Assembly (NCBI RefSeq): GCF_008107635.1
Contig: NZ_SDGZ01000010.1
Coordinates: 173,744 to 237,743, forward strand
Source: Weissella muntiaci
GTDB lineage: Bacteria > Bacillota > Bacilli > Lactobacillales > Lactobacillaceae
Direction of reading: 5' to 3'
DNA: 64,000 bases
Shown: piece by piece, positions 1 to 8,484 of the stretch
How positions within the stretch are numbered: the stretch's first letter is position 1
How the letters are laid out: the number at the start of each line of letters is the position of its first letter
Notes under the pieces: model-generated
Databases searched by the model: none
What the model saw: only the letters and a program-made list of their open reading frames with translations
What the model was told of the DNA's origin: nothing
Made by a program: the position numbers and the translations under genes

Positions 1-415
1 AAGTCTTTAGACGCCCCAGTTTTAACTTGCCACTGTCCACTAATTCAGCAACACGGCCTGGGGTTCCGACTAAGACCTCAGGATGTTTCTTTAATCGATC
101 CAATTGATTCTTAACATTCGCCCCACCCGTTAATGCTAGCACACGCAAATCTAACAAAGCGGCCCATTCACGCATCACTCGAGTCGTTTGCATTGCCAGC
201 TCTTGTGAAGGCGCCAAAATCAATACTTGTTCGGCATCGTTCGCAACCAAACGTGGCAAAATCGGCCAAGTAAAAGCCAAAGTCTTTCCTGTTCCAGTTG
301 GCGCAAGTGCATCAATCGACTTTCCTGCTGCCATTGCTTCTGCAGTAGCCACCTGAATTGGTGTCGCCTGAGTAATGCCCACCTCAATCATATGTGTCTC
401 AAACCGAGCATCCAT
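1..415 (-). CDS. DEAD/DEAH-box RNA helicase, N-terminal part (runs off the window)
   Basis: ATP-dependent RNA helicase of superfamily 2, expected to act in the cytoplasm on rRNA or mRNA structure. About 138 N-terminal residues are visible. In order they show a Q-motif (GITQATPIQ), Walker A (APTGTGKT), motif Ia (APSQELA, usually PTRELA), the GG motif and motif Ib (TPGR). The DEAD box itself and the second RecA domain lie beyond base 1. The ATG at 415 starts MDARFETHM and has GAGGA about nine bases upstream. Similar helicases in this family are CshA/CshB-like, but the C-terminal part needed to name it is missing. Confidence 0.85.
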   Translation of the reverse strand, partial: MDARFETHMIEVGITQATPIQVATAEAMAAGKSIDALAPTGTGKTLAFTWPILPRLVANDAEQVLILAPSQELAMQTTRVMREWAALLDLRVLALTGGANVKNQLDRLKKHPEVLVGTPGRVAELVDSGKLKLGRLKT

Positions 416-520
416 ATATCTATATCCTCATTTTCATTATCACTATCCACCACTATAACAAAAAAGGACCACTAACAACACTGTTAATCCCTGAATCCCG
501 AACTTGCTAAACACAAAATA

Positions 521-558
521 AGGGTCAAACAACCCCATCGCTGGTTTTGTTTGACCCT
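521..558 (-). terminator. Rho-independent terminator after the Gfo/Idh gene
   Basis: A 12-bp perfect stem (AGGGTCAAACAA / TTGTTTGACCCT) with a 14-base loop. On the minus strand it is followed by TTATTTT. It lies 16 bases past the oxidoreductase stop and separates that operon from the helicase gene. Confidence 0.85.
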
Positions 559-574
559 TACTATTACAAATTAA

Positions 575-1573
575 CTACTTCTTATCGTTTGGAAAAACAA
601 TTCCCGCATCCATCCGCAACGCAGTCAACACATGATTGACCCGCTGACTCAATAACAACAAATCCTGATACTCCGCTTCAGTTTCACTTGGCTGATTAAT
701 CAACCTTGCAAAAGTAGCTGCTTCATCAACCATTGGATTTGCCGGACCGGGCTTGGAAATCACCTTTTCTTGCCCCTGCCCATCGTTATACTTAACTTCT
801 TCAAGCTCGGCAATGTTAGAAATCAAGATTGTATCCCGTAATCCAAGGACCTCAGAATGCAAATATGAATTAGCACCTTTACCGAAAATTAGCGTCACAT
901 CAAAGTCTTGATAGCGTAAAATCGCAACACCCCGGCCATCACCACCATTACGCAATTTAGTTGCAAAATAATGTTGAGAATTTGGCAAACCAAACAATTT
1001 GATTGCCGCATACAGTGGATAAACCCCGAGATCAGCTAGCGCCCCAGCAGCAAACTTAGGACTAAGAACATTCGGTTCCTCGCCAGCTAGGTAAGCATCA
1101 AAACGTGAAGAATATTTTTCATAAACAAAAGTCGCTCCAGAAATATGCTCCATTGAATTAACGCATGTCTCCAAGGCCTTAAAGTTATCTTGTTGAATAT
1201 GGCGGGCGGCTTCAAAGAAACGCACCTGTGGATGTTCACGCAACAAGCTATAAAGTTGTTCGAATTCGTTTGTATTGGCTACTGCCGACTTTTCAACAAT
1301 CACATGCACACCATTGCGAATAGCAATGGCTGCTTGAATGAAATGTAAACTGTTAGGTGATGCAATGTACACTACATCAATCCCGCTGGTTAGCATGTCA
1401 TTAACATCGGTATATACTTCGATATCTCCAGAGAAATTATCAGCAAATGTTTGCCCGCTCTCCATTCGGCGTGAGTAGACAGCCTTTAGCTGATAATCAC
1501 CAGTAATGTGTGCCGCTTCGACAAACATTTTTGTAATCCAATTTGTACCAATTATTCCAAGTTGCAAAGTCAT
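575..1573 (-). CDS. Gfo/Idh/MocA family oxidoreductase
   Basis: NAD(P)-dependent oxidoreductase of the glucose-fructose oxidoreductase/inositol dehydrogenase superfamily; the substrate cannot be read from sequence. The N-terminus is a Rossmann fold (LGIIGTNWITKMF). EKSAVAN near residue 93 carries the conserved Lys (EKP in most members; here Pro is Ser). ADLGVYPLYA near residue 182 is the usual D-G-x-Y region of the substrate domain. The length of 332 aa is typical. It is the last gene of a leftward operon with rlmD and folC, 12 bases after rlmD, and ends at a strong terminator. Lactobacillaceae carry several paralogues of this family, many of unknown function. Confidence 0.85.
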   Translation of the reverse strand: MTLQLGIIGTNWITKMFVEAAHITGDYQLKAVYSRRMESGQTFADNFSGDIEVYTDVNDMLTSGIDVVYIASPNSLHFIQAAIAIRNGVHVIVEKSAVANTNEFEQLYSLLREHPQVRFFEAARHIQQDNFKALETCVNSMEHISGATFVYEKYSSRFDAYLAGEEPNVLSPKFAAGALADLGVYPLYAAIKLFGLPNSQHYFATKLRNGGDGRGVAILRYQDFDVTLIFGKGANSYLHSEVLGLRDTILISNIAELEEVKYNDGQGQEKVISKPGPANPMVDEAATFARLINQPSETEAEYQDLLLLSQRVNHVLTALRMDAGIVFPNDKK

Positions 1574-1585
1574 ATAAAGCCTCCT

Positions 1586-2956
1586 CTAAACGTCTTTTTC
1601 AAACACCGTAACTGATTCAATATGTGTTGTTTGTGGGAATTGATCCACTGGCTGAATATCACCACTAATGTGATAACCATTCGCCAAGATTTGAACAGCA
1701 TCACGCGCTAGCGTAGCTGGGTTACAACTAATATAGATTAACTTAGCTGGTGCCATTGCAGTCGCGGCGTCAATCAGCTCAGGCGTAAGTCCCTTACGTG
1801 GTGGATCAACGAAGATTACGTCTGGTTGTACCTCGGCTTCTTGCCAGGCAACCATTTGTTCTTCCGCTTTTCCCAATGTAAAGTGCACATTCTTAATACC
1901 ATTAATTTTGGCATTCCGTTTGGCATCTTCAACCGCGCCTTCAACAATCTCGACACCCATTACTTCACGAACTCGATCAGCAATCGTCAACGAAATTGTT
2001 CCAATTCCTGAATAAGCATCAATCACTAATTCATCGCCTTGCAAATTGGCCTTATCAGCTGCCAAACTGTAAAGACGTTCCGTTGTTTGTGGATTAACTT
2101 GATAGAAAGATAGTGGACCAATTTCAAACTGCTTATCAAACAGCGTGTCCTTAATAATCTTTGCTCCCCACAAAACATTATTTTCCCGTCCCATAATTAC
2201 ATTAGTCTTATCAGGATTAATATTTTGGATAATTGACTTAACTTCAGGCAAAGCCTCGCTAATTTCACGAACAATTTCATCAACCAATTGAAGCTTCTTA
2301 GTTCGAGTCACTAGCACAACCATCATTTCATGGCTGTAATAACCACGGCGCACCATAATCGTCCGAATAACACCTTGGTTGGTAAACTCATCATAGGCCG
2401 GTACGTGATACTTACGCAAAATATCACGGACAACGACAATTGCCTTATCAATCTCAGGATCTTGAATATAATAATCCTCGATTGCAACCAAATTATGTGA
2501 ATTACGACGATAGAAACCAGTTGTTAACTCGCCTTTAATCTCACGAACTGGAATTTGAGCTTTATTACGATATCCGACTGGATTCTCCATCCCAATCGTC
2601 TCAGCTACATTCGCATCAACATGAACTTTTTTAAACAATTCCACGATTTGTGACTGCTTATAAGCCAACTGTGCATCATATTTCAAATTAGCCAGTGGTG
2701 CAATTCCAGTTGTAATTGCATCTTGATCAACATCTTGATTACGGTTTGGTGAGTCCTTTAGACGCTTAATCACACGACCAAAAGCAAAATTCTTTTGGGC
2801 TTTTGTGATACCAACCTTTACAATTTCACCTGGAATCGCATTGACAACAAACACTGGAAAATCATCAATCTTCACTACACCAAGACCTTGGTATGTTAAA
2901 TCGATAACTTCGCCTTCAAACTCTTGATTCTTTACCACTGGGGATTTCGTCTTCAT
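1586..2956 (-). CDS. rlmD: 23S rRNA (uracil-C5)-methyltransferase, RlmD/RlmCD type, without Fe-S cysteines
   Basis: SAM-dependent m5U methyltransferase acting on 23S rRNA. An N-terminal TRAM domain (residues 8-66) is followed by the RumA-type fold with the SAM site (DAYSGIGTISL), DPPRKG, and catalytic Cys in SCNPATLARD. The ATG at 2956 is chosen because AAAGGAG sits seven bases before it; the upstream in-frame start has no ribosome site. The four cysteines that bind the [4Fe-4S] cluster in RlmD/RlmCD are all missing: the usual C-x5-C-x2-C stretch (about residues 72-93) has none, and the fourth is Tyr in IEDYYIQ. The only Cys in the protein is the catalytic one. Whether it methylates one position or two (RlmCD-like) cannot be seen. 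Confidence 0.88.
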   Translation of the reverse strand: MKTKSPVVKNQEFEGEVIDLTYQGLGVVKIDDFPVFVVNAIPGEIVKVGITKAQKNFAFGRVIKRLKDSPNRNQDVDQDAITTGIAPLANLKYDAQLAYKQSQIVELFKKVHVDANVAETIGMENPVGYRNKAQIPVREIKGELTTGFYRRNSHNLVAIEDYYIQDPEIDKAIVVVRDILRKYHVPAYDEFTNQGVIRTIMVRRGYYSHEMMVVLVTRTKKLQLVDEIVREISEALPEVKSIIQNINPDKTNVIMGRENNVLWGAKIIKDTLFDKQFEIGPLSFYQVNPQTTERLYSLAADKANLQGDELVIDAYSGIGTISLTIADRVREVMGVEIVEGAVEDAKRNAKINGIKNVHFTLGKAEEQMVAWQEAEVQPDVIFVDPPRKGLTPELIDAATAMAPAKLIYISCNPATLARDAVQILANGYHISGDIQPVDQFPQTTHIESVTVFEKDV

Positions 2957-3014
2957 AAATTTCTCCTTTGTGAGCTTTGCGACGCCCATGCTTCTAACAG
3001 TATATCATGAATGA

Positions 3015-4325
3015 TTAATTCATTTGCGTTAGCAATCTCGCCCGTACCTCCGCGACAAAATAAAGCGACCCAGTAATGATGATTGGCTGTTCACTTGATA
3101 ACTTCGCAAAGGCCACTTGCCAATTTGGGGCGGCACTAACATTTGTCCGGGAGATTGATGCCACCACAGCACTGGGATCAATCGCCTGACGTGCTGTTGG
3201 TGCTTGGAATCCAGCCACCGTTAGTTTCACGTTAGGTATGCTTGCCAAGATCTCCAACATTTCGATGTAATTTTTGTCCGTCAAAGCGCCAAAAATCACA
3301 TTTACCTGTTGTTGTGGAAAATACTGGCGAATTGTTTGTCCCAAAAGTGTCACACCAGCCACATTATGTGCCCCATCAATGATTACTTCAGGAGTGCTTG
3401 AAATCATTTCAAATCTAGCCGGCCAAGTAACCGTCGCCAACGCCTCCACTACATCTTGCCGGATTAGTGACCGCCCCAACTTATCCAAAACAATTTCCGC
3501 CAAGCGGAGTGCCACACCTGCATTCCCTAGTTGATATTGTCCTCGCAAATTTAATGGAACCTGCTCGAACGTATGCACCGAGTCAAAATCAAAGTACGTT
3601 TGCGAGTCCAAGCTGCTACTTCCATGTACCGAGAAATCTTGGCCTAACCAACTCGCTTGCAGTCCTAAACGTTCAACATTCAACGCCATAACACTTGTCG
3701 CTTCAGCTGGTAATTTACCAAACACAACTGGTACACCTGCTCGTAAAATCCCAGCCTTTTGCTCTGCAATCTTAGCTAAAGTATCACCTAGAACGGCCAT
3801 GTGATCGTAACTAACCGATGTTACAGCCGTGGCGAGCTTCTGTTGAGCAGGAACGATATTAGTCGTATCCCAACTCCCACCAATTCCAACTTCTAACACA
3901 ACGATATCAACTGGAAAACGTGCAAAGTAAAGAAACATCAATGCGGTCAATGTTTCAAATTCCGTGGGTCCGCCACCATCTAGGGTAATGTCAAGCTGTT
4001 CGACAACTGGTGCAATCTCTTGCATCAGCTGTAATAACCGTTCATCACTGATTTCACCAGCATCATCTTGAATTCTTTCATTGAATCGCATGATAAATGG
4101 CGATGTAAAAAGGCCCACCGATAAGCCGGTTGCCCGTAAGATTTGGGCAAGCATTTTACTCGTTGAACCTTTTCCATTTGTACCAGTTATATGAACATAT
4201 TTACTTTGCAAATGTGGATTTCCAAGGCGCGCCAATAACAATTCAATTCGTTCAAAGCTAGCGGTCTTTTTCCACTTATGGCGTCCATGAATGAATGCCA
4301 GCGCATCTGCATATGTTTCGATCAT
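3015..4325 (-). CDS. folC: Bifunctional folylpolyglutamate synthase/dihydrofolate synthase
   Basis: Mur-ligase family enzyme adding glutamate to folates (and to dihydropteroate) in the cytoplasm with ATP. The P-loop is ITGTNGKGST near residue 50; GGSWDTTNIV and SYDHMAVLGDTLAKIA are the FolC signature, and DGAHNVAG begins the C-terminal domain. The length of 436 aa is normal. The ATG at 4325 overlaps the stop of the 74-aa gene as TAATG, so translation is probably coupled; no good ribosome site precedes it. A TTG five codons upstream is possible. rlmD and the Gfo/Idh gene follow in the same operon. Confidence 0.93.
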   Translation of the reverse strand: MIETYADALAFIHGRHKWKKTASFERIELLLARLGNPHLQSKYVHITGTNGKGSTSKMLAQILRATGLSVGLFTSPFIMRFNERIQDDAGEISDERLLQLMQEIAPVVEQLDITLDGGGPTEFETLTALMFLYFARFPVDIVVLEVGIGGSWDTTNIVPAQQKLATAVTSVSYDHMAVLGDTLAKIAEQKAGILRAGVPVVFGKLPAEATSVMALNVERLGLQASWLGQDFSVHGSSSLDSQTYFDFDSVHTFEQVPLNLRGQYQLGNAGVALRLAEIVLDKLGRSLIRQDVVEALATVTWPARFEMISSTPEVIIDGAHNVAGVTLLGQTIRQYFPQQQVNVIFGALTDKNYIEMLEILASIPNVKLTVAGFQAPTARQAIDPSAVVASISRTNVSAAPNWQVAFAKLSSEQPIIITGSLYFVAEVRARLLTQMN

Positions 4326-4549
4326 TATTTCATTGTCCAATCAATCTTGTCTGGCTTTACAAAGGCCAATTCGAACAAAAAGCGTTCAACGCGTTGTTGT
4401 GACCACTTGCGTCCTTGATCTGGCAAAAGTCGATACGTCTTAATCAAACTATCTTTAACCCATTTAGCATTGGCATCTTTAATATGTGTATTTTGAGCGA
4501 TTAACTTTCCAAATTGCTCATTTGTAAATGTTTCTCCACGTGCAACCAT
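4325..4549 (-). CDS. Conserved-looking small protein (74 aa), unknown function
   Basis: I do not recognise this protein. It is basic and probably cytoplasmic, with no membrane segment or signal. It reads as a short helical protein with three aromatic/basic stretches (WVKDSLIKTYRLL, KWSQQRVERFLFEL). A very strong ribosome site (AAGGAGG, five bases before ATG) and TAATG coupling to folC show it is a real gene and the likely first gene of the folC operon. The linkage suggests a role with folC or just shared transcription. Confidence 0.75.
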   Translation of the reverse strand: MVARGETFTNEQFGKLIAQNTHIKDANAKWVKDSLIKTYRLLPDQGRKWSQQRVERFLFELAFVKPDKIDWTMK

Positions 4550-4620
4550 GATTACCTCCTTAGATTAATACTATTAAAAATAATTATACGAGTTTTACTA
4601 GTTAAGTAAAAGGACTTACT

Positions 4621-4743
4621 TCAATTCGTCTGCTTCAAGCGCTGCGTGATATTAAAAATCTGTAATTCGCCATCATCTAGCCATAAAACGGTTCGGCGTA
4701 TTACAAAAACAATATTTTCATCAAGGATACCAAAATAAGACAT
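4621..4743 (-). CDS. Possible 40-aa small protein
   Basis: A minus-strand frame from ATG at 4743 to TGA at 4621 encodes 40 aa beginning MSYFGILDENIVFVIRRTVL and ending RLKQTN. It lies 71 bases upstream of the 74-aa gene on the same strand. Its balanced mix of hydrophobic and charged residues looks protein-like, but no clear Shine-Dalgarno sequence precedes the ATG. It could be a genuine small gene at the head of the folC operon or a chance frame. Confidence 0.3.
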   Translation of the reverse strand: MSYFGILDENIVFVIRRTVLWLDDGELQIFNITQRLKQTN

Positions 4744-4832
4744 AAATTAACTGAAATTAATCCAACAAATTGCGAGATAATTCAAATGTAATTTAATTGA
4801 TCTAATATATAAATAATCTCAAGGAGTATCAA

Positions 4833-5834
4833 ATGAAAATAATTTTACGCTTTATCATCCCCATATTAAGCTGCCTCACCCTAATGACAACACCCCTATC
4901 TGCAAATACGAGCCGGACCGAGCCTGCTTTCTCGGTAAAAACCCTACCAAACCCGTATCAAAACGCTGGCAGTGGTTATTCCGACTTAACCCTTGAGCCT
5001 GGTGCAGAAACGACGATTGCTCTAATGATCAGTAATGATGCTGATCAAATAGCCACTTTCAAATATCAGGCAACAAACGCATTTACTAACGAAAACATTA
5101 TTATTGACTATGCTGGCCACCCGACTAGCCAACAGCGTGTTGAAGGACCGCACTTTACTGATCTGGTCAGTGAAAAGACTGGTAGCATTGAGCTTGCCGC
5201 TAAAAGCAATCAAACCATCTATTTCAAGGTCAAAATGCCCGACGTACCCTTTGAAGGTCAGGTTATGGGTGGCATTCACATCAATAAGATTAGTGACAAG
5301 AAAGCACCTGTATCGGGGTCAATTAAGAACGAATTTTCTTTTAGTAGCGCCGTCATCCTGCGCCAAGGCGATCAAATGGCTACCAAGCCGAAGCTTAAAC
5401 TGACCAAAGCTAAATATCAGGTTACTAAAAGCGGTAGTCAAGTCCATGGTACACTCGTTAATTCGGCCCAAGCATACCGTAGCGGTTTGAAAATTAAAAC
5501 TGAGATTCTTCGACGAGCGGACCAAAAAGTCCTTTTTACCGAAGAAAACGTTCATCGAGCAATTGCGCCTCGAACAACTACCAACACGTTAGTCAATTTG
5601 AAAGATGCTCTACCAGCCGGCAAATATTATCTAAAATACACGACCACCATTGATCAGCATGAAACCAGCACTCAAGCACCCTTTACGGTTTCAAAGACCG
5701 ACACGGTTCGAAGTGGTTTGCAAATCAAAAATCCGCTCATGTTCTGCCTGATTGTATTAGGAGTTTTGATTCTTGGATTAGTCTTGCTAATTATTTGGCT
5801 AATCTACCGGCAGCGTAAGGCGAAACGAAATTAA
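4833..5834 (+). CDS. WxL-interacting protein (DUF916/DUF3324), membrane-anchored
   Basis: Surface protein of the type encoded in WxL/csc clusters. These proteins sit in the membrane facing out and bind WxL proteins and peptidoglycan. A signal peptide (residues 1-24, ending PLSANTS) is followed by a DUF916 beta-sandwich (about 30-150; FSVKTLPNPYQNAGSGYSDL, then PFEGQVMGGIHI), a DUF3324 domain (about 160-290), and a C-terminal transmembrane helix (about 302-326) with a basic tail (YRQRKAKRN). The length of 333 aa fits the family. AAGGAG lies seven bases before the start. It is followed 14 bases later by the large WxL-like gene, so the two form an operon. Confidence 0.88.
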   Translation: MKIILRFIIPILSCLTLMTTPLSANTSRTEPAFSVKTLPNPYQNAGSGYSDLTLEPGAETTIALMISNDADQIATFKYQATNAFTNENIIIDYAGHPTSQQRVEGPHFTDLVSEKTGSIELAAKSNQTIYFKVKMPDVPFEGQVMGGIHINKISDKKAPVSGSIKNEFSFSSAVILRQGDQMATKPKLKLTKAKYQVTKSGSQVHGTLVNSAQAYRSGLKIKTEILRRADQKVLFTEENVHRAIAPRTTTNTLVNLKDALPAGKYYLKYTTTIDQHETSTQAPFTVSKTDTVRSGLQIKNPLMFCLIVLGVLILGLVLLIIWLIYRQRKAKRN

Positions 5835-5848
5835 CATGGAGACAAACT

Positions 5849-7696
5849 ATGCGTAAATTTTTCCTCATACTACTTTCTTGGGCTCTAACCAGCCTTTTCT
5901 TCATTCAATCCAGTCAAGCCTCAATCACCCAGGAAACTGATGGTAACGGAGTGACCTGGTACGTAATCACCGCTGGAAATGATTTCAATACCCTCCTAAC
6001 AAGTAGTGCAACGAGTCCAATGAATATTCGAGCCAGTCGTGATTTAACCTTACCGACTAGTCCGGTGACCATTCCAAATGGTTTAACCCTAACGATTGAT
6101 ATGAATAATTTTGCTCTATATTCATGCTACGGTTACGATAGCATCTTTCACGTTGGTACTAATCAAACCATTCGATTAGCCAATATGCAGATGACTGCAA
6201 CCGGAAATAACAACGAACTGGTTAATAATCCGAATGTCCCCAAGCCCGATGGAACTATGAATGGCTCCGTCCGATATAACTATTATTACGGTCTTTTCTA
6301 TTCTGCGGATCAAAATTATTCTGCTGGCTCTAAATTGACCTATCAAAACGTCCAAATGAATCTGGGTTCAATCACTACCTGGGGTGGCAGCGGTGGGCAG
6401 CCATTCTATACCCGTGGACTTCCGGTCAATTTCTCAGGTAATAACTATTTCAACTTCCCGGCTGGACGTCAAGAATTTATGGAGGGTCAGGGTTTTTCCG
6501 TTTTGGATGGGACAACGCAAATTACCGGTAGTGGCAATTCAAGCTACGTGCCTATTACAAACGGTACAGCCGGTTCTGTAGGGGGAATTTCCGTAAATGC
6601 CGGTGCTCAATTGACCGTTAACCTCCCTAACCAAACTGGTACGTTTTTTTATTCTAACGGACATAATTTCAGTTTAATCAATCAGGGAAATTTACAAATG
6701 AACTTGGCAAGTATCACTAACTTTATGAGTGGCACAACTGATACTCCGATTGCTTATACATTTGGTCCGACTAGCTCAACCAATATAAACACTAATAATC
6801 TCTTTAACTATGCCACAACAAGCCCTGTAAATACGCTCTTCGATAACCATGCTCAATTCACCTATACTTCACTAACAAATGCCTTCTGGTATAACAACCC
6901 TGATAGTAACGACTCATTTACGATTAAAAACGCGGACCGTGTCCGCTTCAACACACAAAATGCGGGCACACCGGTTGGACAATCAGCCGTCTTCCGCAAC
7001 AGTTCAACCGGTGGCAATACTAGCATGCCAATTACGATTTCAACAACCAGTCCCTTGGGCTATGACATTACGGGTTACGCCCTCAACGGTAATCCACTAA
7101 TCGGGCGCACAACCAACAGCACCAACGCTGCTTTTGGCGTCGTTGGCAGTTTCTACCCATCTCTTGGCAACCTTGCAAGTGGCCTGACGACTGGTCCGGA
7201 TGGTCAATATCCGACCAGTACCGGCGTCCAAGTATATCAAAGTGCCCCTGCACTCGAATTCACGCGCAATGTCGGGATGCTAACATTTGCCAGTACGCCA
7301 CTTGATACCGCCTTAACCTTTAACTATCAAACTAATATGATTAGCCCCGGTGGTAGTTTACTTCCACGTAATGGCACAAACAATGCAATGGATTTCGTGA
7401 TTACTGACTCGCGGGCCGAGATGCCTAACTTCTCAGTTCAAGCTAGTATTGTTAGCGACAATTTACCAACTGGAATGGCTCTCCACTGGCTTGATAGTGG
7501 TAATAATAACACCCTATCCGCGACTCCATTTAATATTTTCACGCAAGACAGCCCCCTCGAACTACTTGCACCCTTTACCTACCGAAAATCATACCAAGCT
7601 GATCAAGGAGTTCAATTGCAGCTTGATTCGCCTGCCGTACAAAAGGGAACCTACAATGCAACAATTCAATGGAATTTAGTCGACGGACCAAATTAA
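5849..7696 (+). CDS. Large WxL-domain-like surface protein with predicted beta-helix region
   Basis: Secreted cell-wall protein of 615 aa. A signal peptide (residues 1-25, ending SSQAS) is followed by an Asn/Thr-rich region with repeated short beta motifs that resembles a pectate-lyase-like parallel beta-helix, as in the large WxL proteins of csc clusters. The last 150 residues form a degenerate WxL domain. The distal motif QWNLVDGP at the very C-terminus is kept (W-x-L), but the proximal motif reads NFSVQASIVS, with Phe where Trp is expected. Such domains bind peptidoglycan non-covalently. It is the second gene after the DUF916/DUF3324 partner and ends at a strong terminator. GGAG lies eight bases before ATG. 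Confidence 0.75.
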   Translation: MRKFFLILLSWALTSLFFIQSSQASITQETDGNGVTWYVITAGNDFNTLLTSSATSPMNIRASRDLTLPTSPVTIPNGLTLTIDMNNFALYSCYGYDSIFHVGTNQTIRLANMQMTATGNNNELVNNPNVPKPDGTMNGSVRYNYYYGLFYSADQNYSAGSKLTYQNVQMNLGSITTWGGSGGQPFYTRGLPVNFSGNNYFNFPAGRQEFMEGQGFSVLDGTTQITGSGNSSYVPITNGTAGSVGGISVNAGAQLTVNLPNQTGTFFYSNGHNFSLINQGNLQMNLASITNFMSGTTDTPIAYTFGPTSSTNINTNNLFNYATTSPVNTLFDNHAQFTYTSLTNAFWYNNPDSNDSFTIKNADRVRFNTQNAGTPVGQSAVFRNSSTGGNTSMPITISTTSPLGYDITGYALNGNPLIGRTTNSTNAAFGVVGSFYPSLGNLASGLTTGPDGQYPTSTGVQVYQSAPALEFTRNVGMLTFASTPLDTALTFNYQTNMISPGGSLLPRNGTNNAMDFVITDSRAEMPNFSVQASIVSDNLPTGMALHWLDSGNNNTLSATPFNIFTQDSPLELLAPFTYRKSYQADQGVQLQLDSPAVQKGTYNATIQWNLVDGPN

Positions 7697-7697
7697 A

Positions 7698-7726
7698 AAC
7701 CTTGTGACCAAGTCACAAGGTTTTTT
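7698..7726. terminator. Bidirectional terminator between the convergent WxL genes
   Basis: An 11-bp stem AACCTTGTGAC / GTCACAAGGTT with a 3-base loop, T-rich on the right and A-rich on the left. It serves the rightward operon and the leftward small WxL gene. Confidence 0.85.
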
Positions 7727-7727
7727 G

Positions 7728-8339
7728 CTATCCGGTTGGACCACTCACTAGGTTATACGTGACTTCTCCAACGTATTCCTGCGTAAGAATACTCCAGAAA
7801 TTATTTAGTGCACCAGTTGTTCCAAGAACACTCATTGCCAAATTCGTTGAGCCAGTCGTCAAAGTTGAATTCAGAGCACTCGCTTCAGAATTACCAACTG
7901 CAATTGTATTTGTAGTGGTAATATTTTGACTGCCTGTACCGGCAAAAACAGCATTGCTATCAGAACCTAAATCAGCACCGTTGCCTACATTCAAATTAAT
8001 TCCACCCAACTGAAGGGTTGAATTATTATCGGATGTAACAAATGGACCACTCAAAAGGGCTGTCACGTAATAGCCAGCAGTCGCATCGTCCGCCTCTAAT
8101 CCTCGGACATCCCGAACACTAATCCCACTACTATTTGCAGTTGGGTTTGCTCCTAGAGCAGGATCGCGGACAAATGAACCAAATTCAAACTCTGGAACTG
8201 CCGTCAACGCTAGTGCACCATCCGGTTGTGTGTAAGTAATCGTTGCCGTGCTGTCTGCCGTTGTTGACGCCAAAACACCCATAGGCATCAACAATAGCCC
8301 ACCAGCTAGTACACCTGTTAAAAGTAATTGCTTTTTCAT
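7728..8339 (-). CDS. Small WxL-like cell-wall protein with Tyr in both signature positions
   Basis: Secreted protein of 203 aa, expected to attach non-covalently to the wall. The signal peptide covers residues 1-25 (GVLASTT). ALALTAVPEFEFGSF (43-57) is the typical WxL domain opening. The two positions that normally hold Trp are Tyr: GYYVTALLSG (Y90, for W-x-V/L) and VTYNLVSGP (Y195, for W-x-L). The rest of the fold matches the family well. GAGGAG precedes the ATG. It faces the DUF916/DUF3324 gene and the large WxL-like protein across a shared terminator, so all three probably form one surface complex. No small LPXTG partner (CscD type) is present. Confidence 0.82.
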   Translation of the reverse strand: MKKQLLLTGVLAGGLLLMPMGVLASTTADSTATITYTQPDGALALTAVPEFEFGSFVRDPALGANPTANSSGISVRDVRGLEADDATAGYYVTALLSGPFVTSDNNSTLQLGGINLNVGNGADLGSDSNAVFAGTGSQNITTTNTIAVGNSEASALNSTLTTGSTNLAMSVLGTTGALNNFWSILTQEYVGEVTYNLVSGPTG

Positions 8340-8440
8340 CAGCCAAACTCCTCTCGTTTAAATCAAACTACTTGGTTACTTTTATAGAATATCAAACAGA
8401 ATGATTTAAATGATATGTATTTGATGATGAAATGATGAAA

Positions 8441-8472
8441 AAATCGCTAGAAATATTTCTTTCCAGCGATTA
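8441..8472 (-). terminator. Terminator after valS
   Basis: On the minus strand AATCGCT...AGCGATT (7 bp, one mismatch, then 4 more pairs) is followed by TTTTTT. It lies about 12 bases past the valS stop. Confidence 0.75.
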
Positions 8473-8484
8473 AATCAATATTTT

